A stretch of 64,000 nt of DNA from Haematobia irritans (GCF_050003625.1 NC_134400.1:192911726-192975725), one strand, 5' to 3'. Positions 36,256-48,397 are shown, counted from the stretch's first letter. Numbers and translations are program-made. The notes: generated by a model from the sequence alone, not told the origin.

Positions 36256-37679
36256 TATACCCTCCACCATAGGATGGGGGGTATATTAACTTTGTCATTC
36301 CGTTTGTAACACATCGAAATATTGCTTTAAGACCCCATAAAGTATATATATATTCTGGGTCGTGGTGAAATTCTGAGTCGATCTGAGCATGTCCGTCCAT
36401 CCGTCCGTCCGTCTGTTGAAATCACGCTAACTTCCGAACGAAACATGCTATCGACTTGAAACTTGGCACAAGTAGTTGTTATTGATGTAGGTCGGATGGT
36501 ATTGCAAATGGACCTTATCGGTCCACTTTTACGTATAGCCCCCATATAAACGGACCCCCAAATTTGGCTTGCGATTGCTCCAAGAGAAGCAAACTTCATC
36601 CGATCCGGCTGAAATTTGGTACATGGTGTTAGTATATGGTCTCTAACAACCATGCGAAAATTGGTCCACATCGGTCCATAATAACAACCCTGCAAAAATT
36701 GGTCCACATCGGTCCATAATTATATATAGCCCCCATATAAACCGATCCCACGATTTGGCTTGCGAGGCCTCTAAGAGAAGCAAATTTCATCCGATCCGGC
36801 TGATATTTGGTACATGGTGTTAGTATATTGTCTCTAACAACCATGCAAAACTTGGTCCACATTGGCCCCCATATAAACCGATCCCCCGATTTGGCTTGCG
36901 AGGCCTCTAAGAGAAGCAAATTTCATCCGATCCGGCTGATATTTGGTACATGGTGTTAGTATATGGTCTCTAACAACCATGCAAAACTTGGTCCACATCG
37001 GTCCATAATTATATATAGCCCCCATATAAACCGATCACCAGATTTGACCTCCGGAGCCTCTTGGAAGACCAAAATTCATCTGATTCAGTTGAAATTTGGT
37101 ACGTGGTGTTAATATATGGCCTCAAACTCCCATGCAAAAATTGGTCGAAATAGGTCCATAATTATATATAAGCCCCATATAAACCGATCCCCAGATTTGA
37201 CCTCCAGAGCCCCTTGGAAGAGCAAAATTCTTCCCATTCGGTTGAAATTTGGTACATTGTGCTAGTATATGGTCGTTAACAACCATGCCTAACTAGGTCC
37301 ATATCGGTCTATAGTTATATATATCCCTCAGATAAATCGATTTCAATCACACAAAAATTGGTCCACATCAAGTACATAATTGTATATAGCCCCCATATAA
37401 GCGACTCCATATTTCAATTCTGGCTCTCTACGTACCGTGCAAAAAGTCCATATCGATTCGTAATTATTTGTAGACTTAACTATACATAACATTTTTGTCT
37501 ACTATATACCACGCATGGACTAACTCACAATTTAGAAAACGATGTTAAGAAGTTTTAAGATACCACAACCCAAGTATTTCGATTATGGATGACAGTCTTT
37601 CGTAGAAGTGTCTACGCAATCCATGGTGGAGGGTACATAAGATTCGGCCTGGCCGAACTTACGGCCTTATATACTTGTT
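36256..37679 (-). mobile_element. HINE-B inserted in mariner transposase
   Basis: Left end TATACCCTCCACCATAGG with INE-1-like core, about six 153-bp units, right end GGTGGAGGGTACATAAG, TTCGGCCTGGCCGAA and ATACTTGTT. The transposase reading on both sides (PHMKKK / KVLFHQDN) joins with little or no duplication in a T-run. That fits Helentron-type insertion without target duplication. Confidence 0.87.
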
Positions 37680-37981
37680 TCTTCTTCATATGGGGCCGCT
37701 TTGCCGCGATTTCGACCTTCAAACGCTCCAATAACGCCATATAATGGTCACTGTTTATGGTTTTTCCCTTCTCAAGATAATCGATAAAAATTATTCCATG
37801 CGCATCCCAAAAAACAGAGGCCATTACTTTGCCAGCGGACTTTGGAGTCTTTCCACGCTTCGGAGACGGTTCACCTGTCTCTGTCCACTCGGCCGACTGT
37901 CGATTGGACTCAGAAGTGCAGTGATGAAGCCATGTTTCATCCATTGTCACATATCGACGGAAAAACTCGGGTGTATTACGA

Positions 37982-38544
37982 CCCAGCAAAAAAATTTGGA
38001 AGTTCTTCCAAAGGCACAACTTTAAAAGCCCTTCTAGAATATGCACTCACAATGATGTTCTTTATTTTAACTACCCAAGATGTTTTTTTAATTCAATTTT
38101 TTATAACTTAGTTTTTTCATACTTTTAATGGGTAATTTTAACTTTTTTTGTTTCAAGTAGGTTAAAACAGAGTAAGAGTTCATAAAATGGTACAAATCAT
38201 TTAAATTTTGTGGAAAAAAGTGCTAAATCCAATCTGAAAAAATTGTGAATTTTTGAAAATATTTGAGGTCAAACGTTTCCGACAAGCGTTAGAATCCATT
38301 AAAAATTATAAAAATTATTTATTTGACAAAATATCACAGAATTGTTTAATTTACATCCAAAACATTGAATTCGAATCACACCTAAAGAAGTGATGCAAAC
38401 TCAGTGCAACGGCTGTTGAAATAGAGGACTTCCGTCCTATGACAAGCCCATGTTAAATTCATCGCTTCTGCGTCAATTTTGCACCACTTCCGGATCCAAA
38501 AAGAACATTTTCATTACTTTTTTGGCGACGCTTTTTTTGCTGGG
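37982..38544 (+). mobile_element. CCCAGCAAAAAA MITE, copy B (intact)
   Basis: 563-bp element with ends CCCAGCAAAAAAATTTGG and TTTTTTTGCTGGG. The interrupted mariner codons (LLT / RNTPEF) show that only the dinucleotide GA (37980-37981, 38545-38546) is duplicated. Non-coding. It serves as the reference for copies A and C. Confidence 0.85.
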
Positions 38545-39170
38545 GAGTTAACAGCTGCAAACACCGCTCAGAATCATCAACACGCATTAGCGTAGCTAGA
38601 CAATTTTCCTAGGGGGGGGGGGCTATAGCCCCCCTAGCTAAAAATTTTTATAGACTGAGCTTATAGGTTCAACTAATGTTTTATTTCATAAAATTGAATA
38701 AAAAAATAGGCATCAAAATAACTTTACTGGAAATTGGTGCAAATTGCCACTGACGGACCTATCACAGAACTGGTACCTATGCTCCAGTTAGTTGCAATTT
38801 TCACATTTAGTGAAATAAAATTATCAGAATAACCTTTTGTTCGACATATTTCAAAAGTTTTTTTTTCTTTCATTTCGGGTTCGATTAGGAGCCCAAATTG
38901 AAAGAGATTTCTAAGAGTTTGTCCGAGACTGGTTCCTGAGGACCTGTTTATGGGTTGCTCCTGCTAAATTGTCTCAGGATGTGTCCTTTGGGATGAGTCC
39001 AAGACGCGTCCTAAAATGTAAGTTTACTCCGTCAATGACAAACCATGTTAAAGTGGATGGTCCCTTCCATACGTTTTGATCAGAACTGGGACTGGTCCAT
39101 ACACACCAGGGACTAGTCCTGTACCAGTTCTGTGGTTGATCCATTTCCCGTAGGATAGTTCCACACTTTT

Positions 39171-39717
39171 CCCAGCAAAAAATTGGGAGTTGTTCTAAAG
39201 GCACAAATTTAAAAGCACTTCCAAAAATGTCCTCACAAAGAAGTTAACTATTTTAACTACACTGGAAGTTTTTTTACTTCATTTTTTATATTTTATTGCG
39301 TAATTTTTTGTTTTCTTTAAATAGTTTAAAAAAAGAGTAAGAATAAATAAAATGGTACAAATTATTCAAATTTTGCCACAAAAATGCTAAATCCATTATA
39401 GAAAAATCGATAATATTTGAAAATATTCGAAGGAAAACGTTTCAAACAAGCGTTAGAATGCATTAAAAATCATAAAAAAAGTATAAAAATTATTTATTTG
39501 GGAAAATATCACAAAATTTTTAATTCACATTCAAAACACTGAATTCGGATCACACCTTAAAAAGTGATGCAAATTCATTGCAACGGCTGTAGAAACAGTG
39601 GACATTCGGTCTATGACAAGTTCATATTACATTCATCGCTTCTCCGCCAATTTTGTACCTCTTCCAGACCCAAAAAGAACATTTTCACTTCTTTTTTGGC
39701 GACGCTTTTTTGCAGCA
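39171..39717 (+). mobile_element. CCCAGCAAAAAA MITE, copy C
   Basis: Starts CCCAGCAAAAAATTGGG and ends TTTTTTGCAGC. It aligns through its length with copy B (AACGGCTGT, CATCGCTTCT and CAAAAAGAACATTTTC are shared) but is more diverged. Nested in the hAT element. Confidence 0.8.
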
Positions 39718-39822
39718 TTTTTAAGATATTAATTTATGAAAGAATAGTTTTAATATCAATTACTATTTTTATTCAACTAAATCATAAGTTCAACCACAGC
39801 TTTATTTCATAAATATCAGACT

Positions 39823-39905
39823 TCTACCACAACCCAAGTAATTCGATTGTGCATGAAAGACTGTAGTGGAACTTTCTGCGTTGTACGAGTATATACTTGT
39901 TTAAT
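39823..39905 (-). mobile_element. HINE-B right-end fragment
   Basis: CCACAACCCAAGTAATTCGATTGTG followed by a compressed ending GAGTATATACTTGTTT. The middle of the terminal segment is deleted. It lies inside the hAT element. Confidence 0.7.
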
Positions 39906-40575
39906 TTTTATAAAAATGTAAAATCGTAAATAGGCTTTCAAATTCTGGGGGGGGGGGCTAAGCCCCCTCCCCAGAGGCCTTCCTACGCTTATGTCAACAC
40001 GTTGTTTTTTTTGGTCAAATGTGAGCCTGCGCGGCACCCATTTTGCACAGAGCTTCCGCATATCCAAATATTGATGAATGATATGATTAACACGTTCCTT
40101 TGATATCTTTAAGGCCTCTGCTATCTCGATCAACTTCATTTTACGGTCATTCAAAATCATTTTGTGGATTTTTTTGATGTTTTCGTCGGTAACCATCTAT
40201 TTGGGCGTCCACTGCGTTCACCGTCCTCCGTGCTCATTTCACCACGCTTGAATTTTGCATACCAATTAATTATTGTTGATTTCCCTGGGGCAGAGTCCGG
40301 AAACTCATTATCAAGCCAAGTTTTTGCTTCCACCGTATTTTTTCCCTTCAGAAAACAGTATTATATCAAAACACTAAATTCCCTTTTTTTCCATTTTTTT
40401 CACAATAACAAAAGTTGCTTCACAAAAGACGCTCTATCTCACAAACTAATTGACTTACAGACGTCAAATTTTGACACGAATCATTTGAAGGATGGTACTA
40501 TATAAAAATAATATGCATTTAAGACTAGCGACGTCATCTATGTGTCAGACCGGGGACTTATCAGCCAACCTGTTA

Positions 40576-40700
40576 TTACCACAATCCAAATAATTCGATT
40601 GTGGATGACAGACTTTAGCAGAAGTTAGTACGCAATCTATGGTGGAGGGTACATAAGATTCGGCCTGGCCAAATTTACAGCCGTATATACTTATATAATG
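40576..40700 (-). mobile_element. HINE-B right-end fragment after mariner
   Basis: CCACAATCCAAATAATTCGATTG, then GGTGGAGGGTACATAAG, TTCGGCCTGGCC and GTATATACTTAT. A solitary terminus without interior, next to the mariner TA. Confidence 0.75.
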
Positions 40701-40851
40701 TGTATATCGTGTAGGAGATAGAAATGGTAAATCTGTCACGAACTTATGTGTAAAGTTTTATTTTATTCATGCTTGACAAACTGTGTATGCTTACCCCTTA
40801 ACAAAGTGTCAAAATCTAGCATAGAAACAATAAAAATTGTATTTAGTGGTA
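40701..40851. other. Unassigned spacer
   Basis: Short AT-rich sequence, no feature seen. Confidence 0.5.
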
Positions 40852-43143
40852 AACAGAAAAAAAATATCACCAACAATTTTCCAATTAAAATTTCAATTGA
40901 ATTTTTAACAAGTAAGTAAAGTAGAAAGTCGGGCGGGGCCGACTATATCATACCCTAAACCACCATTACAGAATTAGTAAGCATAAGCATTTGTGGGGTA
41001 ACATATAGGTCTGGGAGATAAACCGCAGTTGCATATTTAAGAAAATTATGGGGTACATGTCTATGGGTGCTTTGTGTCAATCTGACTATAGCTCATAGTC
41101 AATGTTGCCAGGGAAAATGTTCGGTTTACCCTACAAGGACAAAAAAAGTTCCCTATTTTCCCATACATTCCCAAACAATTTTCCCTACTATATTTTTCGT
41201 TAAATTTAAAAAATTTTACAAAACAAAAATGGTTCTAAGTACTTTATTATCTTAAAACATGAATATGCAACGTATATAACTTAGAATATAAATTTGTATT
41301 ACCACCACGGTGTCCACAGTTGGTAGAATTCTACCCAAATTAGTAATCTTTTTTGTTAAATCTCTATAAAAATGAAATTTTGGAAAAAGTTTCTATTAAC
41401 AAATTTTTGTGAGAAATTTTTCTATAGAAATAAAATTTTGACAATAAATTCTATAGAAATAAAATTTTGAGAAAAAATTCCACAGAAATAAAATTTTGAG
41501 AAAATTTTTTTTAGAGATAATATTTTGAAAAAAATGTCTATAGAAATACAATTTTGACAATTTGGATTTCCCCTACTTCTAGCAACACTGGCTGTGTTGA
41601 TATTGCGCCTACGGAGTTAGTATGCCACTAATATTGAGCCCATTATTAAAAAAGAGAAAATCGTTAAATTAGTGTGGGTAATAAATACAAATTTGTAAAA
41701 ATCGAGCAATATTCTTATGTAAGAGCTACAAGTACGTATAAGTACGATCGGCTAGTACATCAAAATTTGAAATTTGAGTAACATTGGTTAATAAATAAGA
41801 GCACTATGGCCAAATTTGGGAAAATCGAGCGATGCATATATATGGAAGCTATATCTAAATCTGAACCAATTTGCATAATATTTTGCGGGTTTGATTAGTA
41901 CCACAAAAGGTTACCTTGTGCAAGATTTGAGTAAGATCAGTTAAGAAATGAGGCCTGTATGGTCAAACATAAGGTTATTAGGGGCGAATTTTTCAAAATC
42001 GGGTGATACATATATGGGAGCTATATCTACATCTGAATCGATTTCGATGAAATTTTGCACATATAGTTAGTACTATAGAGGACTGGATCTAGCCGACTTT
42101 TAGTAAGATCGGTTAATAAATAAGGGTTCTATGGCCAAATTTGGGAAAATCGGGCTATACATATATATGGGAGCTATATCTAAATCTGAACCGATTTCGA
42201 TGATTTTTTGCACATATAGTAAGTGCTATAGAAGACTACATTTAGCCAAATTTGGGTCAGATCAGTTGATAAATAAGGGTTTTATAGCCAAATTTAGAAA
42301 AATCGGGCGGTACATATATATGGGAGCTATAGCTAAATCTGAACCGATTTCAATGATTTTGTGCACATATAGTTAGTGCTATAGAAGATTATATTTAGCC
42401 AACTTTGAGTAAGATCGGTTGATAAATAAAGGTTTTGTGGCCAAATTTGGGAAAATCGGGCGATACATATATATATATATATATGAGAGCTATATCTAAA
42501 TCTGAACCGATTTGGATGAAATTTTGCAGACTTGAAGGGCGATGGAAAAGATTACCTTTTGCCAAATTTGGTGACGATCCGTTTGAAAAAACGCGCAACG
42601 TGACCCCATTTGTCAAAATCGGGCGATACATATTTATGGGAGTTATATCTAAATTTGATCCGATTTCTTCCAAATTCAATAGCGTTCGTCCTTGTGCCCA
42701 AAAAAACTCCATGTACCAAATTTCATCAAAATCGGTTAATAATTGCGACCGGAATCCTGTGAACAATAAATACATGGACGGACGGACGGACGGACACCAA
42801 GCGCTAGATCGACTCAGGAGGTGATTCTGAGTCGATTGGTATATATTTTATGGGGTCTAAAATCAATATTTCTGGTAGGCACATTTTTTGGCCGATCAAA
42901 CTTATTATACCCTGACCACTATGTGGTTTAGGGTATAAAAATATTCAATTAAAAATTTATTTGATTCAACAAATTTTTTAACTGAAAAAAAATTAATTAA
43001 TCACAAAATTAATTGTATCAATTAAAGGTTTTATTGAGTTTGGTGATTGATACTATCAATTCCGTTATTGAAGATATTTCAATTAAAAGTTCATTGGATC
43101 AATTAATTTCGTGATTGAAGACAAACATTTTTTTTTCTCGGTG
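40852..43143 (+). mobile_element. TA-flanked MITE, ATTAATTGA-rich (copy 2), split by HINE-C
   Basis: Pieces 40852-40906 and 42941-43143 join to match MITE copy 1 at 23250 (AATTGAATTTTT then ATATTCAATTAAAAATTT). TA flanks at 40850-40851 and 43144-43145. The left end is slightly altered (AACAGAAAAAAAATATCACC). Confidence 0.78.
40907..42940 (+). mobile_element. HINE-C (third INE-1/Helentron-like family)
   Basis: Starts AACAAGTAAGTAAAGTAGAAAG with the hairpin AGTCGG-GCGGGG-CCGACT, then TATACCCTAAACCAC. It ends with the exact reverse complement GTGGTTTAGGGTATA (42926-42936), a 15-bp subterminal inverted repeat. The tail TTTTATGGGGTCTAAAATC is homologous to the HINE-B tail. The interior has five to six units with a 153-bp period (ATGGCCAAATTTGGG at 42131, next at 42284). 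At 41340-41575 there are decayed 29-bp-type units. Its boundaries are fixed by the interrupted MITE. Confidence 0.87.
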
Positions 43144-43145
43144 TA

Positions 43146-44365
43146 TCAATTGGAATATACGGTTAGGTTGGGTACGGTTACGGCCCGTAATTTTTGGCCA
43201 CTGCTCACTCCATTTGTATGGAAAAATATACTTATATCAAATATAAGTCCTAGGCTCCCTGCATTATTCACTGCACAATTCCGAATCATTTGCCAAAATT
43301 TCTACTTCACCTTTTACCACTGTATCTTCGTCCAAGATGACATAGGGGTTAAGTAAAGCTTTTAAACAACAACAAGATGTTGCCGTTAAATCTAAGAACC
43401 AGGTTATCCCCCCGAGCCCCCGTCTTCCCATCATGTACATATTCATCATAAACCAACATAATTTTTATATAACTACCGGCCGCCATATTCATCTAAGCAA
43501 GCACCGCTTTAGTGTCTCAGTGGTGAAGGTGTTTACTCAAGAGGAGAACCGAATATAAAGCTTTTTGTTGCTTTACAAATGTCATTGGGCGTTCTCATTA
43601 AGCGGTAATGTAGCAAAATCAAATGCGTCACCATTCTACATTGGATGGGGAAGGGGAGAGACACAAACATTTGGGGTGCTGTGAGGGGTTTGGGGTAGAT
43701 GGCAGCAGGGCTTTGTTAGATTTTGTCTAAGGTCAACATCCGTGTCTAGTCCCTGACCCAATTTCTCTCAATCTCCTGCAAAATGCAGCTAAAAGAACCT
43801 CGAATGTTTCTGGTTCTGTTAGTTCGGCTTGTTCAATGTTGATGTTAAAAATTGTCGGTTGTTTTCTCGAAATAGCAAAACGTCATCACTGCGGTGGTTG
43901 TTTTATTTTCAGCTCTCGAAAGGTGAAAGCCGGAAATAAAGCGGATACGAATGGGTTTCCTTTCCTCAATGGCAGGAAACTAAATAATACAACATCAGCA
44001 AAAATTGATCAATGAAGTTGTGGTGTATGTATAGGTGTATGTGTGTTTATATGTATGCCATTGAGAGTACACATACATTGAAATACTCTGGTTCAAGAAT
44101 TTACAAAAATCATTAAGAATAAAATGCATTATCGCAAATAATGTCCTTGTCTCACATACACACACACACAAAACCAAGAGAGTGGCGGTTTTCAGGCTGT
44201 TTGTGTTTTTTTAATACCAACCATGTCATCCAAATGCCGCTGTCACTCGGTGTATGTATATGGGTATGTGGTATTTTATGCCTCGAAATATAGATTTGCG
44301 TGGGTTACACTTTTATATTTCGGGATTGGGGAACAAAAACAAATACTAAAAATCGAAAATCGCTT
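43146..44365. other. Probably single-copy sequence, no gene recognised
   Basis: Balanced composition with CA-rich microsatellite at 44153-44172. The open frames (43111-43356, 43264-43449, 44223-44426) are short, mutually overlapping and without motifs. This is one of the few stretches that could be host unique sequence. Confidence 0.5.
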
Positions 44366-44369
44366 TATG

Positions 44370-44445
44370 TTATTGTTTTTCAAAATATTCCCCACTAAGA
44401 TCTATACACTCTTGGATGCGTTTTAACCAATTGTTGAAGCATTTT
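44370..44445 (-). pseudogene. Relic of mariner-type transposase C-terminus
   Basis: The minus strand reads CFNNWLKRIQECIDL, then SGEYFEKQ and a stop. This is the typical C-terminal pattern of mariner transposases (aromatic/Trp segment, then GxYFE). No other part of the transposase remains nearby. Confidence 0.55.
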
Positions 44446-44554
44446 GTGCCACTGAAAATAAGGTATCTCCAAAACGTACGAAACTTCATCGCCAAAAAAA
44501 TTTAATTATCGAAGGACTATTGTTGGGTTAATCCTCGTCGATAGACACACAGTG

Positions 44555-44660
44555 CCTTGTGCATTAATGCTTAGGACAGTTCGTTGATTGGATTTAGCGA
44601 TGAACGTCTACACGTCTGTCTGTGAACACATTTTTGTAATCAAAGTCTAGGTTGCAAAAA
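44555..44660 (-). mobile_element. HINE-A core relic
   Basis: Short decayed segment with GGATTTAGCGATGAACGTC, GTCTGTCTGTGAACACATTT and TGTAATCAAAGTCTAGGT, matching the INE-1-like core of HINE-A. No termini. Confidence 0.65.
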
Positions 44661-47600
44661 ATTTGGCAAAATTTTCAATAGATATACAATATTGACAAAA
44701 GTTTCCATAGAAATAAAATTTTGACAAAATTTTCTATTGAAATAAAATTCTGACAAAATTTTCTACAGAAATAAAATTCTGACAATTTTTCTGATTTTCT
44801 ATAGAAATCAAATTTTGTTGTTGGTTTTTTATTTCAGCTTAAAACCATACATTGACTAAACTACAAGTGTAGCTTAACCAACAGAGAAAAATAATATTTG
44901 TCAAATTTATTTGGGCAAAGCCCTATAGACTGCAAGATGGTTGGATGGACGCACGTTTCGGAATTACCACATTCCTCATCAGCATCCTCTATTTGCAGCA
45001 AAAACTATCAACCAATTATCAGAATAAATTCAGGCAGTTCATTAAACCCAACAATGAACCACACTTGAACCTTCCGAAAAAAGGTTTTGCATGATAGCCG
45101 GCTTATGCCGAAATAATTTGGGCTTTGCCCAAATAAATTTGACAAATATTATTTTTCTCTGTTGGTTAGGCTACACTTGTAGTTTAGTCAATGTATGGTT
45201 TTAAGCTTAAATAAAAAAAACAACAACAATGCTTAAAGAACAAAACAAAATGAATGGAAATCAAATTTTGATAAAATTTTCTTTAAAAATAAACATTGGA
45301 CAAAATTTTCTTTAGAAATAAAATTTTGTCAACATTTTTTATAGAAATAAAATTTTACCAAAAATTTTCGATAGGAATAAAATGTGTAAAAGTTTTCTAT
45401 AGAAATAAAATTTTGACAAAATTTTCTGTAGAAATAAAATTTTTACAAAGTTATCTATAGAAATAAAATTTGGACAAAATTTCCTCTAGAAAGTAAATTT
45501 GAAAAAAAAAAAATCTATAGAAATAAAATTTTGACAAAAGTTTCCATAGAAATAAAATTTTGACAAAATTTTCTTTAGAAATAAAATTCTGACAAACTTT
45601 TCTATACAAATAAAATGTTGGCAAAAATTTCTATAGAACTGAAATTTTGACAACATTTTCTATAGAATTAAAATTTTGACAAAATTTTTATAGAAATACA
45701 ATTTTAACAAAAGCTTCTATAGAAATAAAATTTTGACAAAATTTTCTATAGAAATCAAATTTTGATAAAATTTTCTTTAAAAATAAACTTTGGACAAAAT
45801 TTTCTTTAGAAATAAAATTTTGACAACATTTTTTATAGAAATAAAATTTTGACAAAATTGTCTATAGAAATAAAATTTTGACAAAATTGTCTATAGAAAT
45901 AAAATTTTAACAAAATTTTCTATAGAAATAAAATGTTGAAAAGTTTTCTATAGAAATAAAATTTTTACACAGAAATTTTGAAAAAAAATTCTATAGAAAT
46001 AAATATTGATAAATTTTAACAAAAGTTTCCATAGAAATAAAATTTTGATAAAATTTTCTATAGAAATAAAATTCTGACAAAATTTTCTATAGAAATAAAA
46101 TTTTCACAAACTTTTCTATACAAATAAAATGTTGACAAAATTTTTTATAGATATAAAATTTTGACAAAATTTTCTATAGAAATAAAATGTTAAAATTTTT
46201 TTTTGGGAATAAAATTTTTGGCAATAAAATTTTTACAAATTTATCTATAGAAATCATATTTGGACAAAATTTTCTACAAAAATAAAATTTAATTTATAGA
46301 ATAAATTTTGATAAATTTTGAGAAAATTATCTATAGAAATAGAATTTTGACAAAATTTTCTATAGAAATACTATACAAATAAAATTTTGACAAAAATTTC
46401 TATAGAAATAAAATTTTGACCAAATTTTCTATAGAAATAAAATTTTGTCACAATTTTCCATAGAAATAAAATGTTGACAACATTTTCTATAGAAATAAAA
46501 TTTTGTCAAAATATTTTATAGAAATAAAATTCTGACAAAATTTTCTATAGAAATCAAATTTTGATAAATTTTTTTTTTTTAAATAAACTTTGGACAAAAT
46601 TTTATTTTATTTATAAATTATTTTTTATAGAAATAAAATTTTGACAAAATTGTCTATAGAAATAAAATTTTAACAAAATTTTCTATAGAAATAAAATGTT
46701 GAAAACTTTTCTATAGAAATAAAATATTTACACAGAAATTTAATTTTGAAAAAAAAAAAAATCTATGGAAATAAATTTTGATAAATTTTGACAAAAGTTT
46801 CCATAGAAATAAAATTTTGAATTTATTTCTATAGAAATAAAATTCTGACAAAATTTTCTATAGAAATAAAATTTTGACAAAATTTTCTATAGAAATAAAA
46901 TTTTGACAAAATTTTCTATAGAAATAAAATTCTGACAAAATTTTCTATAGAAATAAAATTTTGACAAAATTTTCTATGGAAATAAAATGTTGGCAAAATT
47001 TTCTATAGAAATAAAATTTTGCAAAATTTTCTATAGAAATAAAATGTTAAACATTTTTTTTTTTGGGAATAAAATTTTTACAAAGTTATCTATTGAAATA
47101 AAATTTGGACAAAATTTTCTACAGAAATTAAATTTTGAAAAAAAAAATTCTATTGAAATAAATTTTGACAAAACTTTCCATAGAAATAAAATTTTGACAA
47201 AATTTTTTATAGAAATAAAATTTTGACAACATTTTCTATAGAACTGCAATTTTGACAACATTTTCTATAGAAACAAAATTTTCTATAGAAATAAAATTTT
47301 AATAAAATTTTCTATAGAAATAAAATGTTGAAAAGTTTCCTATAGAAATACAATTTTTACATAGTTATCTATAGAAATAAAATTTGGACAAAATTTTCTA
47401 CAGAAATTAAATTTTGAAAAAAAATTTTGATAAATTTTGACCAAAGTTTCCATAGAAATAAAATTTTGACAAAATTTTCTATAGAAATAAAATTCTGACA
47501 AAATTTTCTATAGAAATAAATTTTGACAAACTTTTCTATACAAATAAAATGTTGACAAAATTTTCTATAGAAATAAAATGTTTAAAAGTTTTCTATAGAA

Positions 47601-48397
47601 GTACAATTTTTACAAAGTTATCTATAGAAATAAAATTTGGACAAAATTTTCTAGAGAAATTTTGGAAAAAAAATTCTATAGAAATTTTGACAAAATTTTC
47701 CATAGAAATAAAATTTTGACAAATTTTCTATAGAAATAAAATTAAAAAATGTTTCTATAGAAGTAACATTTTGACAAAATTTTCTATAGAAGTAAAATTT
47801 TGACAAAATTTTCTATAGAAATAAAATTTTGTCAAACTTTTCTATACAAATAAAATGTTGACAAAATTTTCTATGGAACTGAAATTTTGTCAAAATTTTC
47901 AATAGAAATAACATTTTTACAAAATTTCCTATAAAAATAATCTTTTGACAAAATTTTTTATAGAAATAAAATTTTGACTACATTTTCTATAGAAATAAAA
48001 TTTTGACAAAATTTTCTGTAGAAATAAAAATTTGACAAAATTTTCTATAGAAATAAAATTTTGACAACATTTTCTATAGAATTACAATTTGGACAAAATT
48101 TTCTGTAGAAATAAAAACTTGGACACAATTTTCTATAGAAATAAAATTTTGACTACATTTTCTATTTGACAAAATTTTCTGTAGAAATAAAAATTTGACA
48201 AAATTTTCTATAGAAATAAAATTTTGACAACATTTTCTATAGAATTAAAATTTGGACAAAATTTTCTTTTGAAAAAAAAAATTCTATAGAAATAAATTTT
48301 GATAAATTTTGAGAGAATTTTCTGTAGTAATAAAATTCTGACAAAATTTTCTATAGAAATAAAATTTTGACCAAATTTTTTATAGAAATAAAATTTT
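44661..48397 (-). repeat. 29-bp minisatellite array, type 2, reverse orientation
   Basis: About 120 degenerate copies of the unit read as GACAAAATTTTCTATAGAAA. The orientation is opposite to the arrays at 3.5, 30 and 51 kb. Interrupted by a foldback element at 44817-45229. Confidence 0.92.
44817..45229 (+). mobile_element. Foldback element with Penelope-like 3' motif in loop
   Basis: Inverted arms of about 113 bp (44817-44930 and 45115-45229; shared GCTTAAAACCATACATTG and AACAGAGAAAAATAATATTT) flank a loop of about 185 bp. The loop contains ACGTTTCGGAATTACC and CATTCCTCATCAGC, which resemble the 3' terminal signature of Penelope-like elements. The arms begin and end with GTTGTT/AACAAC within the 29-bp array. 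No protein is encoded. Confidence 0.65.

Larger units (their letters stand above)
38585..39993 (+). mobile_element. Non-autonomous hAT element with G/C-tract ends
   Basis: 1409-bp element with terminal repeats CATTAGCGTAG... and ...CTACGCTTATG, flanked by a perfect 8-bp duplication TCAACACG (38577-38584, 39994-40001). Just inside each end is a G-run / C-run hairpin (GGGGGGGCTATAGCCCCCC at left, a similar one at 39949-39972). No transposase is visible. Inside are MITE copy C and a HINE-B end fragment. Confidence 0.88.
35940..40380 (-). pseudogene. DD34D mariner transposase, in four pieces
   Basis: Read on the minus strand in order. Residues near the N-terminus (40380-40002) include TVEAKTWLDNEFPDSAP, KFKRGEMSTEDGERSGRP and, after a frameshift near 40196, MVTDENIKKIHKMI and VPRRLTFDQKKQRVD, the paired helix-turn-helix region. 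The sequence resumes after the hAT insertion with RVDDSERCLQLLT (38584-38547). After the MITE come NTPEFFRRYVTMDETWLHH, with the first catalytic D, and KVMASVFWDAHGIIFIDYL (37980-37680). After HINE-B come KVLFHQDNAR with the second D and HPPYSPDLAPSDFF with the third D (36250-36050). An in-frame stop near the start and at least two frameshifts add to the insertions. Spacing of the last two acids fits DD34D. Inactive. Confidence 0.88.
35869..40573 (-). mobile_element. DD34D mariner element with four nested insertions
   Basis: Terminal inverted repeats ACAGGTTGGCTGATAAGTCC (left) and the reverse complement at 40544-40573, flanked by TA at 35867-35868 and 40574-40575. The original element (about 1.3 kb after subtraction) is split by HINE-B (36256-37679), a CCCAGC MITE (37982-38544) and a hAT element (38585-39993). 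The hAT element itself carries another CCCAGC MITE. The outer element is the oldest of the group. Confidence 0.9.
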
